A stretch of 44,403 bases of DNA from Paenibacillus wynnii (GTDB lineage: Bacteria > Bacillota > Bacilli > Paenibacillales > Paenibacillaceae). The translations under genes and the position numbers were made by a program. The notes beneath the pieces are model-generated. The model had not been told where the DNA came from and did no database searches. It saw nothing but the letters and a program-made list of their open reading frames with translations. How positions within the stretch are numbered: the stretch's first letter is position 1; each line of letters opens with the position of its first letter. The stretch is from the NCBI RefSeq assembly GCF_030812855.1, contig NZ_JAUSTK010000037.1, forward strand, positions 1-44,403, written 5' to 3'. Positions 8,108 through 16,466 of this stretch are shown one piece after another.

Positions 8108-9196
8108 ATGTTTAAAAAATGGGGGATATCTGCAGCAGCCTTGTTGTTAACTGCAGCTGTAATACTACCGGCTTGTTCAAGCAAGCAAGAGCCTAAAGAG
8201 GCCTTGAAGGCAGCAGCCACCAAAGCAACAACGATGACATCGTATGAGATGAAGAGTAAATTTGTTATGAATAATTTGACCATAGAAGAGGGAGCTAGCG
8301 CGACGGACGGAATGACGACTCAGATTCTGAGCATGCTGAAGAATGCTGAGATTACTGTAGACGGTGTCTATCAAGCAAAACCGATGCAGACCGAGGCGAC
8401 AATGGTACTGAACCTGAAGGGCGATATGGCCATGAGTTTTACCGTACCTATGGTTATTACACCGGAAAAGGTGTTTATCAAAATACCTTCAATTCCATTC
8501 GTCCCTCTTCCTGAGACCCTTGTGGGTAAATTTCTGGAGCTTGATCTGAAGGCGCTGGCTGAACAGGAAGGAACAGAGTTTAACCCGGCTACACTGGATA
8601 CTCAGAAAGCCCAGAAGCTTTCCAATGAGGTGCTAGACACCTTGATGGCTGAATACGATGAGGCGAAGTACTTTAAGAATATAGACGTTAAGGATGCTAA
8701 ACTTCCAGAGGGTGTCGACGCTAAACAGGTCATTCAGTTCCAAGTGACTAACGTCAATATTAAAGAAGCTATCACCATCCTTGTTAACGATGCCCTTCCA
8801 AAAATCATCGATATAGTAGGTAAGGAAGAATACAAGGATATGCTTCAGATTGACGCTGCTGATCTAGCTAAGGCCAAAACTGAATTGCAGTCCGGTGAAA
8901 CCAGAGCTGAGATGGATAAAGGTCTTGCTGATCTTGGCAAATACTTGACGATTAATCAATTCCACTTCAATACAGCGATTAACAAAGATGATTTCCCGAT
9001 TTATCAGGACTTAGTAATGGATATTAAAGTGAGTGATCCGGAACAGGGTACAAATGTAGGGATATCAATGACCGGCAGCAACCAGTACAGCAAGATCAAT
9101 GAGAAACCAGTGTTTAAGATTGGTATTCCTCAAGGTGATGATGTAGTGACTATGGAAGAGCTGCAGGAACAATTCGGTGTTATGGGTTCATATTAA
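8108..9196 (+). CDS. Lipoprotein of unknown function, 362 aa
   Basis: The first 21 residues form a lipoprotein signal peptide ending in the lipobox LPAC, so the mature protein is lipid-anchored outside the membrane. The rest is soluble, rich in Lys, Asp and Glu, with several beta-rich stretches broken by helices. It resembles, in general style, the lipoproteins of spore formers with an LolA-like fold, but I cannot name a family with certainty. The start is the ATG at 8108, 7 bases after GAGAGGAG; the frame runs open to 8033 but no signal peptide would result. It is monocistronic, with a strong shared terminator after it. Confidence 0.8.
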   Translation: MFKKWGISAAALLLTAAVILPACSSKQEPKEALKAAATKATTMTSYEMKSKFVMNNLTIEEGASATDGMTTQILSMLKNAEITVDGVYQAKPMQTEATMVLNLKGDMAMSFTVPMVITPEKVFIKIPSIPFVPLPETLVGKFLELDLKALAEQEGTEFNPATLDTQKAQKLSNEVLDTLMAEYDEAKYFKNIDVKDAKLPEGVDAKQVIQFQVTNVNIKEAITILVNDALPKIIDIVGKEEYKDMLQIDAADLAKAKTELQSGETRAEMDKGLADLGKYLTINQFHFNTAINKDDFPIYQDLVMDIKVSDPEQGTNVGISMTGSNQYSKINEKPVFKIGIPQGDDVVTMEELQEQFGVMGSY

Positions 9197-9210
9197 TCTT
9201 TAAAATTGCA

Positions 9211-9257
9211 AAATCCCGTTTTGAGCGTAAACTTTACGCCCAAACGGGATTTTTTTG
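9211..9257. terminator. Bidirectional terminator
   Basis: AAATCCCGTTT (9211-9221) pairs with AAACGGGATTT (9242-9252), with an inner GCGTAA/TTACGC stem. T tracts occur on both strands, so it ends the lipoprotein gene and the convergent acetyltransferase gene. Confidence 0.93.
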
Positions 9258-9274
9258 ATCAGTATAAATTTATG

Positions 9275-9829
9275 TTATAGAACTTCGTCAGCCAAAATGG
9301 CATAGGTTTGGTGATCCTGCCATTCCCCATTGATCTTGATAAAGCCACGGGCCGTCCCTTCGGGTTGAAAATGATTTTTCTCCAGTACTCGGCGTGATGC
9401 AGAATTATGAACAAGAATCGCAGCCTGAACCCGATGCAGCGCTAGAGCACGGAAGGCGAATTGCAGTATTAAGCCTACAGCAGCTGTCATATACCCTTTA
9501 GACTGCACTTCCTGATCCATAAAGTATCCTATATCAGCGAACTGTCCTACGCCCCGCACAATATTGGATAAAGTAATTTGACCAATCAGACTTCCATCAA
9601 GGAGATAAATTCCAAACATATAAGCCTTGTCTTGCAGAGCCTCCAGTGTACGGCGGTTGAGAAGCTGCTGCTGTCCTTCTAGGGTATAAAAATCCTCATC
9701 GTGTATGGGTTCATACCGTTGGTGAGCCCTGCGGTTACTGAGGCGCAACGCCAGCAGCTGCTCCGCGTCTTCCATCTGTAGCTGTGAAATATATATGCCT
9801 ACGGGCTTATTAAAAAAAGTTAAATGCAT
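9275..9829 (-). CDS. GNAT acetyltransferase, RimJ/RimL type
   Basis: An acetyl-CoA-dependent N-acetyltransferase of 184 residues. The core runs from LRLSNRRAHQ near residue 30 through DIGYFMDQEVQSKGYMTAAVG (acetyl-CoA pyrophosphate loop, here Q-x-K-G-Y/M) to the late motif HRVQAAILVHNSASRRVLEKNHFQ. The last motif is characteristic of RimJ/RimL relatives that modify protein N-termini, amino acids or antibiotics; the true substrate is unknown. It starts 9 bases after the tadA stop and shares its transcript. Confidence 0.85.
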   Translation of the reverse strand: MHLTFFNKPVGIYISQLQMEDAEQLLALRLSNRRAHQRYEPIHDEDFYTLEGQQQLLNRRTLEALQDKAYMFGIYLLDGSLIGQITLSNIVRGVGQFADIGYFMDQEVQSKGYMTAAVGLILQFAFRALALHRVQAAILVHNSASRRVLEKNHFQPEGTARGFIKINGEWQDHQTYAILADEVL

Positions 9830-9838
9830 TAGTTTTCC

Positions 9839-10357
9839 TTACTCCTCTTCTGCCGTTTTGATTTTTGCATGCTTTTGACGTAAGCGTCTGAAGAATGTAG
9901 TTAGGAGCTCAGCGCATTCCTCTTGCAGGATTCCCTGTATGACTTCGGTACGGTGGTTAAAGCGCGGTTCTTCCAGAAGATTCATTAACGTCCCAGCACA
10001 GCCTGCTTTTGGATCGGGTGTACCGTAAACCGTCAACGGTATTCTTGATTGTACAATGGCTCCAGCGCACATCGGGCAGGGCTCAAGGGTTACATAGAGC
10101 CGACAACCGAGTAAACGCCACGAGTTCAGTGCTTTGCTCGCCTCCCGTATAGCAACCATCTCTGCGTGAGCTGTCGAATCCATTGTGGTTTCACGTAAAT
10201 TGTATCCACGACCGATAATTTTCCCTTGGCAGACTACGATTGCTCCTATAGGAACCTCACCCAGCGCTTCTGCTTTGCGTGCTTCTACAATGGCTTCCCT
10301 CATCCAGAATTCATGCAAGGGATCTTCACTAACCGATTTATCTTCTATATTACTCAA
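9839..10357 (-). CDS. tadA: tRNA-specific adenosine deaminase
   Basis: Converts A34 to inosine in tRNA-Arg(ACG), needed for reading CGN codons. The 172-residue protein carries the zinc and catalytic motifs HAE (His64, Glu66) and PCPMC (Cys94, Cys97). Compared with B. subtilis TadA it has an N-terminal extension of about a dozen residues. The start is supported by AGAGGAGAAG just upstream. In B. subtilis, tadA lies directly before the SRP RNA and dnaX; here nearly 30 kb separates them. Confidence 0.96.
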   Translation of the reverse strand: MSNIEDKSVSEDPLHEFWMREAIVEARKAEALGEVPIGAIVVCQGKIIGRGYNLRETTMDSTAHAEMVAIREASKALNSWRLLGCRLYVTLEPCPMCAGAIVQSRIPLTVYGTPDPKAGCAGTLMNLLEEPRFNHRTEVIQGILQEECAELLTTFFRRLRQKHAKIKTAEEE

Positions 10358-10417
10358 AACAATCTTCTCCTCTATATTAACTATTGTCCAACGAACAAAT
10401 ATTCGCTCTTAACAAAT

Positions 10418-10524
10418 TGTGTATAAGTCTGTGGATAACAGGCGACTTATACACAATTTTGTGCACATCGCGTTTGGATAATTTGTTTATATGTGCATAA
10501 CGTGTGGATGATTCTTTATACATT
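10418..10524. promoter_or_regulatory. Cluster of DnaA boxes
   Basis: Four sequences match TTATNCACA exactly: 10418-10426 (reverse), 10430-10438 (reverse, the high-affinity TTATCCACA form), 10447-10455 (forward) and 10492-10500 (reverse). Two have one mismatch (10473-10481 and 10503-10511, both reverse) and two more have two (10460-10468, 10516-10524). The first and third form an inverted repeat of TTGTGTATAAGTC (10417-10429 and 10444-10456) around the second. The cluster lies between the tadA start and the promoter of the histidine kinase. No dnaA gene is nearby in the window. Confidence 0.85.
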
Positions 10525-10572
10525 GTAGAGAAAGACATTTTATTTTTCAATCTTTCTTGTAATAAGGCATCC

Positions 10573-10578
10573 TATAAT
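10573..10578 (+). promoter_or_regulatory. -10 element before the histidine kinase
   Basis: TATAAT with no good -35 at 16-18 bases upstream, about 90 bases before the start codon. A poor -35 fits a promoter that needs an activator; the DnaA-box cluster ends about 50-60 bases upstream. Confidence 0.4.
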
Positions 10579-10665
10579 TGTCTTTCCAAATGGGTGGGCA
10601 AAAGGTATGATACTTATTGAACGCTTCGCTAGGATTTACCAGCGGATAAGAGGGGAATAATTAGG

Positions 10666-12963
10666 TTGTCCATTCAAACAAAACTTTCAGGTATTATTTT
10701 TGGTTCAGTCGTGCTTATTTTAGCGCTGAATCAGACACTTAACCTATATGCTACCCGTGATAATTTGCGCCAATCGAGTGAAAGTAATATGAAGATGGTT
10801 GCTATGCAGATTGCCGTCTCTGTAGAACAGAGTAGATATAGCTCCAACTATGTCGAATCTCAGATAGCGCGGAACTTGCGAATGGCTGCCGGGCTTATCT
10901 CTGATGAATTGGATCGGGATATTAAGAATATAGAAAATGAGGAACTTAAGAATCTGGCTGCTAAGCTGGAGATTTCTAATATATCGCTTTTGGTTAAGAC
11001 AAAAGATGACATTGTAGTGGCTAAATCATCAGATCCCAAAGAGCTCGGTTTATCTACTAAAGAGTGGGGATTTTGGTACACCGCCTTTTTAGATCTGTTC
11101 CAGGGACGTACAGTCTCCGTAGCTCAAGGGCAGAAGATGGACAATTTTTGGTCAGGGCCTTTCGAATACTCTTCCTCTAATCCTGAATTTATCGAGAAAT
11201 GGGGATACTATTATGATGGGCGCAGTAATTACATCATTGATCCTTATATCCGCAGTACCTCAGTCACTGACTATGTAAAAGTAATGAGCCCCGATGAGAT
11301 TGTGAAGCAGACCAAAGGCGTAAATCCTAGCATTCTCGAAGTCACGGGCTTTAATCCAGACACATTTGGTTCGGTAACAATGAAGGATGACGGAAGTGAT
11401 GATGTTAATACAAAACTTCGGAATCGTCCGATTAAATACGGAACCTATATCTATGGTAATGTGGATCAGGACAAATTAGCAATAGCAGATGCTCTGAATC
11501 GAGGTAAACCGGTTACAATAGATACAGTTATTCATGGCAAAAGAGTACTTAAAAGCTTCATACCTGTTATACAGCCTGATATTGGTTCTTATGTGCTTAG
11601 TGTTGTGATGGATTATTCTGTTATTTCCTCGGTTATCAAAGAACAGCTTCTAAATAATATTTCTATTTCCTTATTGCTGCTAGTAGCTTTTTTACTGGGG
11701 AGCCATGTGTTGGCCGGGTTTATAATTCGTCCTATTCAGGAGATTCTAAATAAAGTTAACAATGTTGCCCGGGGGGAGTTTGAACCGCCCTTGGAGGTGC
11801 GCAGTCGGGATGAACTGGGATTGTTAGCCCTCCGAATCAACGCGATGACTCATAATCTTATGCAGCATACCAATCGTTTGAGACAGACTCTCGAAGAGAA
11901 CCGGGCAGTGAAGGAGCATCTTGAATCTGTTATTAACGGTACATCCGACGCTATTCATACCATGGATATGGATGGACGGATTGTCAGCATTAATCGTGCC
12001 TTCGAAGAGCTTTACGGGTGGAGCGGTGCCGAAGTGATAGGGAAGGCTCCCTATCTGATACCCGCTCCGGCCCTGCAGCAGGAAGAGGACCGGCTGAATG
12101 AGTTGAAGCAGGGCAGGGCTGTTCCGCCGCTAGAGACGGTTAGACTTAAGCGAGGTGGGGCAGTTGTTGAGGTCAGCGTCAGCACCTCCGTGATTCGTGA
12201 TGAGGAAGGAAATCCGCTATCATTCATTCACGTCTCCCGTGATATGACGGAGCGTAATCGAATGGAAGAGTTGCTGAGACGTTCCGAGAAGCTAACTACT
12301 GTAGGTCAGCTGGCAGCCGGTGTGGCACATGAAATTCGGAATCCACTGACAACCCTCCGGGGGTTTTTGCAGCTGCAGCAAGAGAAGAAGCTGTTAATAC
12401 CGCTGCACATCGACTTGATGTTATCTGAGCTTGAACGGATTAACTTAATAGTCAGTGAATTTTTGATACTGGCTAAGCCGCAGGCGGTGCATTTTCAACA
12501 AAAGGATCTGCGGTATATTTTAAGTGATGTTATCTCTTTGTTAGATAGTCAGGCGCATCTATGCGGGGTTCAGTTTGAGAGTAAAATGTCAGAGCATCCG
12601 GCATCCGTTCACTGCGAGGAGAATCAACTGAAACAAGTATTTATTAATATCTTCAAGAATGCTATCGAAGCGATGCCGGCTGGGGGAACGATTTTAATTG
12701 AACAATATAATGATCCTGACTCTGTAGTTATTGTTATTACCGATGAAGGAGAGGGTATATCCGGGGAAGTGCTGCCTAAGCTTGGGGAGCCATTTTTTAC
12801 GAATAAAGAGACCGGCACTGGGCTGGGACTCATGATTAGCCAGCGTATTATTCAGGCTCATAAAGGGAGTCTGGAGATTAAAAGTGAAGTGGGCCGCGGG
12901 ACTGAGATTACAATTAAAATACCATTCAGCGGGGAAGCTGCTCCACAAGAGAGCATTTTATGA
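10666..12963 (+). CDS. Membrane PAS histidine kinase, sporulation-kinase type
   Basis: A sensor kinase of 765 residues with no partner response regulator next to it. Order: N-terminal membrane helix (about 8-28), an extracytoplasmic sensor of roughly 300 residues, a second helix (about 335-358), HAMP (about 358-410), PAS (about 418-540), HisKA with phosphate-accepting His555 in GVAHEIRNPLTTLRGFLQLQ, and an ATPase domain with the N box (NIFKNAIEA), DEGEGI and GTGLGL. The H box is the form shared by the KinA/KinB/KinE group that phosphorylates Spo0F; spo0F itself is in this window at 33878. TTG start set by AGAGGGGA about 9 bases upstream. The sensor ligand and Spo0F as target are inference. 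Confidence 0.88.
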   Translation: MSIQTKLSGIIFGSVVLILALNQTLNLYATRDNLRQSSESNMKMVAMQIAVSVEQSRYSSNYVESQIARNLRMAAGLISDELDRDIKNIENEELKNLAAKLEISNISLLVKTKDDIVVAKSSDPKELGLSTKEWGFWYTAFLDLFQGRTVSVAQGQKMDNFWSGPFEYSSSNPEFIEKWGYYYDGRSNYIIDPYIRSTSVTDYVKVMSPDEIVKQTKGVNPSILEVTGFNPDTFGSVTMKDDGSDDVNTKLRNRPIKYGTYIYGNVDQDKLAIADALNRGKPVTIDTVIHGKRVLKSFIPVIQPDIGSYVLSVVMDYSVISSVIKEQLLNNISISLLLLVAFLLGSHVLAGFIIRPIQEILNKVNNVARGEFEPPLEVRSRDELGLLALRINAMTHNLMQHTNRLRQTLEENRAVKEHLESVINGTSDAIHTMDMDGRIVSINRAFEELYGWSGAEVIGKAPYLIPAPALQQEEDRLNELKQGRAVPPLETVRLKRGGAVVEVSVSTSVIRDEEGNPLSFIHVSRDMTERNRMEELLRRSEKLTTVGQLAAGVAHEIRNPLTTLRGFLQLQQEKKLLIPLHIDLMLSELERINLIVSEFLILAKPQAVHFQQKDLRYILSDVISLLDSQAHLCGVQFESKMSEHPASVHCEENQLKQVFINIFKNAIEAMPAGGTILIEQYNDPDSVVIVITDEGEGISGEVLPKLGEPFFTNKETGTGLGLMISQRIIQAHKGSLEIKSEVGRGTEITIKIPFSGEAAPQESIL

Positions 12964-12984
12964 AGAACGGAGTGGAAATATAAC

Positions 12985-13686
12985 GTGAGAATTAATAAAT
13001 TCATCAGTGAGACGGGTTACTGCTCACGACGGGAAGCGGACAAGCTGGTGGAGGCTGGCAGGGTCACCATCAACGGAGAACGCGCTGTGCTGGGAAGTCA
13101 GGCTGTTCCAGGTGATGATGTCCGAATAGACGGCCAGACCTTAGAGACGGAGAGTCAGACCGTTTACATTGCTCTCAACAAGCCTACCGGTATTACCTCG
13201 ACTACAGAAGAGCATATTAGAGGGAACATAGTTGATTTTATAGGACACCATGATCGTATATTCCCTATCGGGAGGCTAGACAAAGATTCCGAGGGATTGA
13301 TACTATTAACCAATGATGGAGATATCGTCAATAAAATATTACGTGCGGAGGGGCAACATGAGAAGGAATATGTTGTTACCGTTGATAGGCCCATTACATC
13401 CTCTTTTCTTGCCGGTATGTCAACGGGAGTCAAGATCATGGGAGAGAAAACTCTGCCCTGCGAAGTAACACGTATTACAGATCGGGTATTCCGTATTATT
13501 TTAACAGAGGGCAAAAACAGGCAAATTCGCCGTATGTGCAGCGCCTTTGGTTATGAGGTTAGAAAGCTCCAGCGTATCCGGATTATGAACATCAGGCTGG
13601 GGGCGCTCCAAATGGGAGAGTGGCGTGACTTGACGCCGGAGGAGAAGGCGGATCTTGGGAATATGCTGAATTATGAGCTACAATAA
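12985..13686 (+). CDS. rluF: 23S rRNA pseudouridine synthase, RluF type
   Basis: Isomerises a uridine in rRNA (U2604 of 23S in E. coli RluF). The 233 residues comprise an N-terminal S4 RNA-binding domain (1-60: RINKFISETGYCSRREADKL) and the RsuA-family catalytic domain with Asp99 in GRLDKDSEGL. The stretch LTNDGDIVNKILRA, then HEKEYVVTVDRPI, and later GKNRQIRRMCSAFGYEV fit RluF better than RsuA or RluB. It begins 21 bases after the kinase gene and is probably co-transcribed. GTG start. Confidence 0.9.
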   Translation: MRINKFISETGYCSRREADKLVEAGRVTINGERAVLGSQAVPGDDVRIDGQTLETESQTVYIALNKPTGITSTTEEHIRGNIVDFIGHHDRIFPIGRLDKDSEGLILLTNDGDIVNKILRAEGQHEKEYVVTVDRPITSSFLAGMSTGVKIMGEKTLPCEVTRITDRVFRIILTEGKNRQIRRMCSAFGYEVRKLQRIRIMNIRLGALQMGEWRDLTPEEKADLGNMLNYELQ

Positions 13687-13697
13687 CATATAAGCAA

Positions 13698-13748
13698 AAG
13701 AGCTATCCATGAGGCCTATTGAGACCTTGGGGATAGCTCTTATTGTTT
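13698..13748. terminator. Bidirectional terminator between rluF and motB
   Basis: AAGAGCTATCC (13698-13708) pairs with GGATAGCTCTT (13731-13741), then ATTGTTTT. The convergent genes on both sides can use it. Confidence 0.85.
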
Positions 13749-13759
13749 TAACTGTTCAA

Positions 13760-14575
13760 TTATTTGGAGGAAGCTGAGACTGTATTTACCGCATTGGGAT
13801 CCTGGTACTTCCGAAGGATAGAGACCTCAACACGTCGGTTTTTGGCCCGTCCTTCAGCGGTTGCATTATCGGCGATCGGATGATATTCCCCATAGCCTAT
13901 AGGACTGAATTTTTTTGGATTGAGGTTGGTGTTCAATAATAAAATTTTCATAAAATGTAGTGCCCGGTCCACACTAAGATCCCAGTTGGAAGAATAGCTG
14001 CTGTTTGAAATAGGGATATTGTCGGTATGCCCCTGTACGAGTACTTCATAATCCGGGAATTGCTGCAGCATAGTCGATATAGATTTTGCTAATTGACGGG
14101 AATCGTCTTTGACAAGGGCTAATCCCGAGGAGAACAAAGCATTATCACTAATCGTAATCATAAGCTGAGATTGATTCAGCTTAGTGTTCAAAAGATCGGT
14201 TAATCCGTTATTCTTAATGTATTGATCGAACTGCTTCTTAAGTTTCTCGAGATCTTGCTGTTCCTGCTTGCGGAGCTTAGCAATCTCAGCCTCACCGGTA
14301 TTTTCTTCGACGATATTGTCCATTTTCTTTCCTTTACCCTGATCAAGGCTGCTATCGGTGGGTGTCGCTGAGCTTTTGTCTAGAATACCTGTTCCGCCAT
14401 TAAGTGCGGAGCTGAAAGCCTGACTCATCTCTTCGAATTTTTTGGCGTCAGTTGCACTCATGGCATACAGAACAAGGAACAGGGCGACAAGCAGCGTCAT
14501 TAGATCGGAATAAGGGAGCAGCCAAGATTCGTCGGCATGCTCCTCGTGTTCCTCGTGTCTAGTCTTTTTGCTCAC
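13760..14575 (-). CDS. motB: Flagellar stator protein MotB
   Basis: Anchors the proton-driven stator to peptidoglycan. The 271-residue protein has a charged cytoplasmic start, then WLLPYSDLMTLLVALFLVLYAM, where Asp24 is the proton-binding residue of MotB. A linker with a coiled-coil-like stretch (about 85-125) leads to the OmpA-like peptidoglycan-binding domain, with QGHTDNIPI and GRAKNRRVEV. The start overlaps the end of motA by 17 bases, so translation is coupled. Confidence 0.95.
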   Translation of the reverse strand: MSKKTRHEEHEEHADESWLLPYSDLMTLLVALFLVLYAMSATDAKKFEEMSQAFSSALNGGTGILDKSSATPTDSSLDQGKGKKMDNIVEENTGEAEIAKLRKQEQQDLEKLKKQFDQYIKNNGLTDLLNTKLNQSQLMITISDNALFSSGLALVKDDSRQLAKSISTMLQQFPDYEVLVQGHTDNIPISNSSYSSNWDLSVDRALHFMKILLLNTNLNPKKFSPIGYGEYHPIADNATAEGRAKNRRVEVSILRKYQDPNAVNTVSASSK

Positions 14576-15359
14576 CCGAGCCAGCCTCCTTCTCGTTCAT
14601 CTTGGCACGCTCTGAAGGAGTTAGGAATACGGAGAGCTTCTGATTAATCGCAATGGTTGAAACTCCGGATTGAATGGAAAGCAAGCCTTCAACCATCATC
14701 AGTCGGATTTCAATCTCCCGTTTAGACAAACGCTTTAGCTTTGTTGCAATGGGATGCCATAACACGTACCCGGTAAAGATACCAAGCACTGTGGCAATGA
14801 AGGCTCCCCCGATGGCATGAGCGAGCTTTTCCATCTCACCCATATCAGCCATGGCCGCAATCAGACCGATAACGGCTCCCAGAACCCCTAGGGTCGGAGC
14901 ATACATACCTGCTTGGGAAAAAATAAGTGCTCCTGCTTTATGTCGATCTTCTGTAGCGTGGATATCCTCCATAAGAACATCGCGGACAAATTCCTGATCG
15001 TTACCATCAATAATCATCCGCATACCGTTTCTAAGGAAAGCATCCTCAATTTCATCAACCTTAGATTCCAAGGCAAGTAAGCCCTCGCGGCGTGTAATGG
15101 AGGCCCATTCCATAAACATAGTGATTAAATCAGTCTTTTTGATCAACTTTTGGCTGACAAAAACGATTTTGAATAGCTTGGGAATCTTCTTCATTTCACT
15201 CATTGGAAAGGCCATGAAGAGTGACGCTGCAGTACCCAGTATGATAATTACGTAAGCTGCCGGGGCCAACAAGCTGTAAAGAGGGGCTCCTTTGAGGACC
15301 ATCCCCCATAGTACTGCAATCAAGCTGAGAACTATACCGATTATTGTTGAAATTTCCAT
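14559..15359 (-). CDS. motA: Flagellar stator protein MotA
   Basis: Forms, with MotB, the ion channel that drives flagellar rotation. The 266-residue protein has four membrane helices: two near the start (about 3-20 and 29-52) and two after a large cytoplasmic loop (about 155-175 and 185-205). The conserved segment FSQAGMYAPTLGVLGAVIGLI contains the proline that couples ion flow to torque. No other flagellar or chemotaxis gene is in the window, as for the separate motAB locus of B. subtilis. Upstream on this strand is GTCGATAA (near 15469), a partial match to a sigma-D -10, without a clear -35. Confidence 0.95.
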   Translation of the reverse strand: MEISTIIGIVLSLIAVLWGMVLKGAPLYSLLAPAAYVIIILGTAASLFMAFPMSEMKKIPKLFKIVFVSQKLIKKTDLITMFMEWASITRREGLLALESKVDEIEDAFLRNGMRMIIDGNDQEFVRDVLMEDIHATEDRHKAGALIFSQAGMYAPTLGVLGAVIGLIAAMADMGEMEKLAHAIGGAFIATVLGIFTGYVLWHPIATKLKRLSKREIEIRLMMVEGLLSIQSGVSTIAINQKLSVFLTPSERAKMNEKEAGSGEQKD

Positions 15360-15507
15360 TATGCACCTCGTCCATGAGTTTTAAGAAGTGATCCGACAAT
15401 ACCGCTTTTATCATCCTTGAACGGCGGCGGGACACTTGCGCGATACGACCAACGTATATTCTTATTTATCGACAGGATTCCCTTTTTTGTGAAGTCATTT
15501 TTTCGGC

Positions 15508-15513
15508 TATAAT
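15508..15513 (+). promoter_or_regulatory. -10 element before the 15561 gene
   Basis: TATAAT; TTGTGA at 15487-15492 is 15 bases upstream, a short spacing. The divergent motA promoter must lie in the same 200 bases. Confidence 0.45.
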
Positions 15514-15560
15514 GGATAAGTAAGTAATTATCCATCTGTGAAGAAAACGGAGTGATTGTC

Positions 15561-15854
15561 GTGGGTGTAAAGCATGGTAGAGATTACGCTGATATTTTGG
15601 ATGAATTATCGTTAGCAGTAGGACGTATATCGGACGGTTATTTATTTTTTGAGATGGAACCGGATGAATGGATGGAGCTCCCTGAGGAATCAAAGCTTGA
15701 GGTATGGGAGGCTTTGGCTGAGGACCTATTCTTTGCCCTCGGGGAAGAACCGGTGATTCAGGTAGGAGGCGGAGTTGTTATTTATGACAAGGAGACACAC
15801 CGCATTAACATTTTGGTCGGGGAAGAAGATCTGGCCTCAGTGCCACTCGTTTAA
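15561..15854 (+). CDS. Hypothetical protein, 97 aa
   Basis: Not recognised. A small, strongly acidic cytoplasmic protein without signal peptide, Cys or membrane segment. The first two thirds are probably helical (residues 8-60, many Glu, Leu and Trp); the end contains beta-like VIQVGGGVVIYD and INILVG. The GTG at 15561 is chosen because CGGAG (15548-15552) lies 8 bases upstream; the earlier in-frame GTG at 15552 overlaps that site. It is transcribed away from motA and has its own terminator. Confidence 0.65.
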   Translation: MGVKHGRDYADILDELSLAVGRISDGYLFFEMEPDEWMELPEESKLEVWEALAEDLFFALGEEPVIQVGGGVVIYDKETHRINILVGEEDLASVPLV

Positions 15855-15975
15855 GGATGCTGCAAACCGGGTGTAATTTGCCCGAGTCTCCCAGCCCATG
15901 GTAAAATTAATTTTAGTTAAGTTATATTTGTTGCAAGGGAAGAATACACTAACTGAAAATTGCCATGATTTTGGT

Positions 15976-16010
15976 ACATCCCTTGGACTAAGAAACTAAG
16001 GGATGTTTTT
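15976..16010 (+). terminator. Terminator after the 15561 gene
   Basis: ACATCCCTT (15976-15984) pairs with AAGGGATGT (15998-16006), then TTTTT. Confidence 0.8.
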
Positions 16011-16053
16011 ACTTATAATAAAGTAAAGCCTTTAACAGGGGAGGAAACAAAAA

Positions 16054-16341
16054 GTGTTATTTACGGGACAGGAATTGCTTGAACAGGTAGGCAAGCTCGA
16101 AGGTTGGAAGCTGGATAATGAATCGATGGTACGTAAATACATGTTCAATGAATTCATGAAGGGAATTGCATTTGTGGATGAAGTTGCCACGATCTCAGAG
16201 GCATTTAACCACCATCCTCATATTACGATCGACTATAAAGCCGTAATCCTTCGGCTTACAAGCCATAATGAAGGCGGAATTACTTCAGTTGATATTCGTG
16301 AAGCCCATGAATTTAATGAAGCCTTTGAGAAGAATCGTTAG
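16054..16341 (+). CDS. phhB: Pterin-4a-carbinolamine dehydratase
   Basis: Recycles 4a-hydroxytetrahydropterin by dehydration, normally alongside aromatic amino acid hydroxylases; in bacteria lacking these it may have another pterin role. The 95 residues contain the active-site signature FNHHPHITIDYKAVILRLTSHNEGGIT with the clustered histidines, and end DIREAHEFNEAF. GTG start, 9 bases after GGGGAGG (16038-16044). No phenylalanine hydroxylase gene is adjacent. Confidence 0.9.
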   Translation: MLFTGQELLEQVGKLEGWKLDNESMVRKYMFNEFMKGIAFVDEVATISEAFNHHPHITIDYKAVILRLTSHNEGGITSVDIREAHEFNEAFEKNR

Positions 16342-16377
16342 GTAACCGTATATCCAAGAATGAGAGCCCTGAACAAA

Positions 16378-16425
16378 AAATACGCCTGTGCATGTAGGAG
16401 AAGACTCCTCTGCACAGGCGTATTT
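16378..16425. terminator. Strong bidirectional terminator
   Basis: AAATACGCCTGTGCA (16378-16392) pairs perfectly with TGCACAGGCGTATTT (16411-16425), with a further AGGAG/CTCCT stem inside. It separates phhB from the convergent cytochrome gene. Confidence 0.9.
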
Positions 16426-16466
16426 GTATATGGATAATAAGACAAGTATGATTTCAGATCAGTGAA

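Noticed and set aside
10418..10524. Chromosome origin (oriC)
   Set aside because: DnaA boxes are dense, but there is no dnaA or dnaN gene and no obvious AT-rich 13-mer array or DnaA-trio next to the boxes. The gene order suggests that oriC lies to the left, before gyrA and the rRNA operon.
15466..15492. Sigma-D promoter for motAB
   Set aside because: GTCGATAA resembles a sigma-D -10, but no TAAA-like -35 lies at the right distance, so I mention it only as a partial match.
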